Assembly: GCF_018080005.1 (NCBI RefSeq)
Contig: NZ_CP073015.1
Coordinates: 2,756,501-2,820,500, forward strand
DNA: 64,000 nucleotides
Direction: 5' to 3'
Source of the DNA: Flavobacterium sp. CS20
Lineage (GTDB): Bacteria > Bacteroidota > Bacteroidia > Flavobacteriales > Flavobacteriaceae
The translations under genes were made by a program, and so were the position numbers. Position 1 is the stretch's first letter. Each line of letters starts with the position of its first letter. Shown piece after piece: positions 63,797-64,000 of the stretch. Under the pieces are notes generated by a model. The model saw nothing but the letters and a program-made list of their open reading frames with translations, searched no databases and was not told the origin of the DNA.

Positions 63797-64000
63797 TTAA
63801 TCAAGTTTGTCGTTTTTTAGAGTCGATAATAAGTCGTTAGCTTCCATAAAGCCACTTTTTCGCCATACCATTTCTCCAGATTTATAAATAACAAAAGTTG
63901 GAAGTGTTTTAATACGAAGTGCTTCCGCAAGCTCTTGGTTTTTATCTACATTGATTTTTATGACTTTAGCTTTGTCTCCCATTGCAAAGACAACATCTTT
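63797..64000 (-). CDS. Thioredoxin-like protein, partial at window edge
   Basis: 68 codons; the frame continues past the right edge (KDVVFAMGDKAKVIKINVDKN..). It has the second half of a thioredoxin fold with the cis-proline motif in IKTLPTFVIYKSGEMVWRKSGF. The CxxC active site would lie outside the window. Confidence 0.8.
   Translation of the reverse strand, partial: KDVVFAMGDKAKVIKINVDKNQELAEALRIKTLPTFVIYKSGEMVWRKSGFMEANDLLSTLKNDKLD

Overview
The window looks like the chromosome of a low-GC member of Flavobacteriia (Bacteroidota). It carries a type IX secretion gene (PorZ-like) and a gliding-motility/T9SS type B C-terminal domain. Readable promoters follow the Bacteroidota pattern TTG-N19/20-TAnnTTTG, and Shine-Dalgarno sites are mostly absent. 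I cannot name the genus.

Layout. 1-6,170 is ordinary chromosome: gdhA, porZ-recO, a metallo-hydrolase lipoprotein, and two copies of a ~206 bp MITE-like repeat. About 6,200-30,570 is an accessory island. Its left edge holds a tRNA-Met-derived fragment beside a dead tyrosine recombinase. Its right edge is an intact tRNA-Met gene preceded by eight tandem tRNA-derived units. Inside are a broken T9SS adhesin, an IS5-like remnant, an IS110-family transposase, a ParE-type toxin-antitoxin pair, and a run of polymorphic-toxin cassettes. The typical cassette is an XRE repressor on the minus strand, a divergent promoter with operator-like repeats, a CHC2 zinc-finger start (usually frameshifted), a ~110-residue Rhs core, a unique toxin tip after DPDG, then an overlapping lipoprotein or membrane gene that is the candidate immunity gene. 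The shared ~830 bp front part recurs almost unchanged while the tips differ, so this looks like a recombination-driven archive of toxin/immunity pairs. Several cassettes are broken.

30,700-36,830 returns to housekeeping genes: SRPBCC protein, class IV aminotransferase, YqgE, HU, and an operon of a NadR-like ATPase, recQ and fmt, then a DUF493 protein. 36,907-46,913 is one CRISPR array of 138 repeats (37 bp) and 137 spacers, read on the minus strand. It is followed by a leader and a type I-B cas operon transcribed toward it: cas8b, a separate small subunit (cas11-like), cas7, cas5, cas3, a PIN-type toxin-antitoxin pair, cas6, cas1 (frameshifted), cas2, cas4.

The most unusual finding is just upstream of cas8b (56,389-56,588). 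Two truncated CRISPR repeats in the opposite orientation flank a 31-nt pseudo-spacer, followed at once by a degenerate tRNA-Arg-like sequence. The pseudo-spacer partly matches DNA covering the -33 box of a well-formed cas8b promoter. This is the layout expected of a crRNA-like RNA that represses its own cas operon (CreR/CreA-like). To my knowledge it would be notable in Bacteroidota.

The right end (57,220-64,000) holds glnS, a secreted Arg-rich protein, an M13 metallopeptidase lipoprotein, a membrane pseudogene, the diadenylate cyclase cdaA, and the start of a thioredoxin-like gene cut by the window edge.
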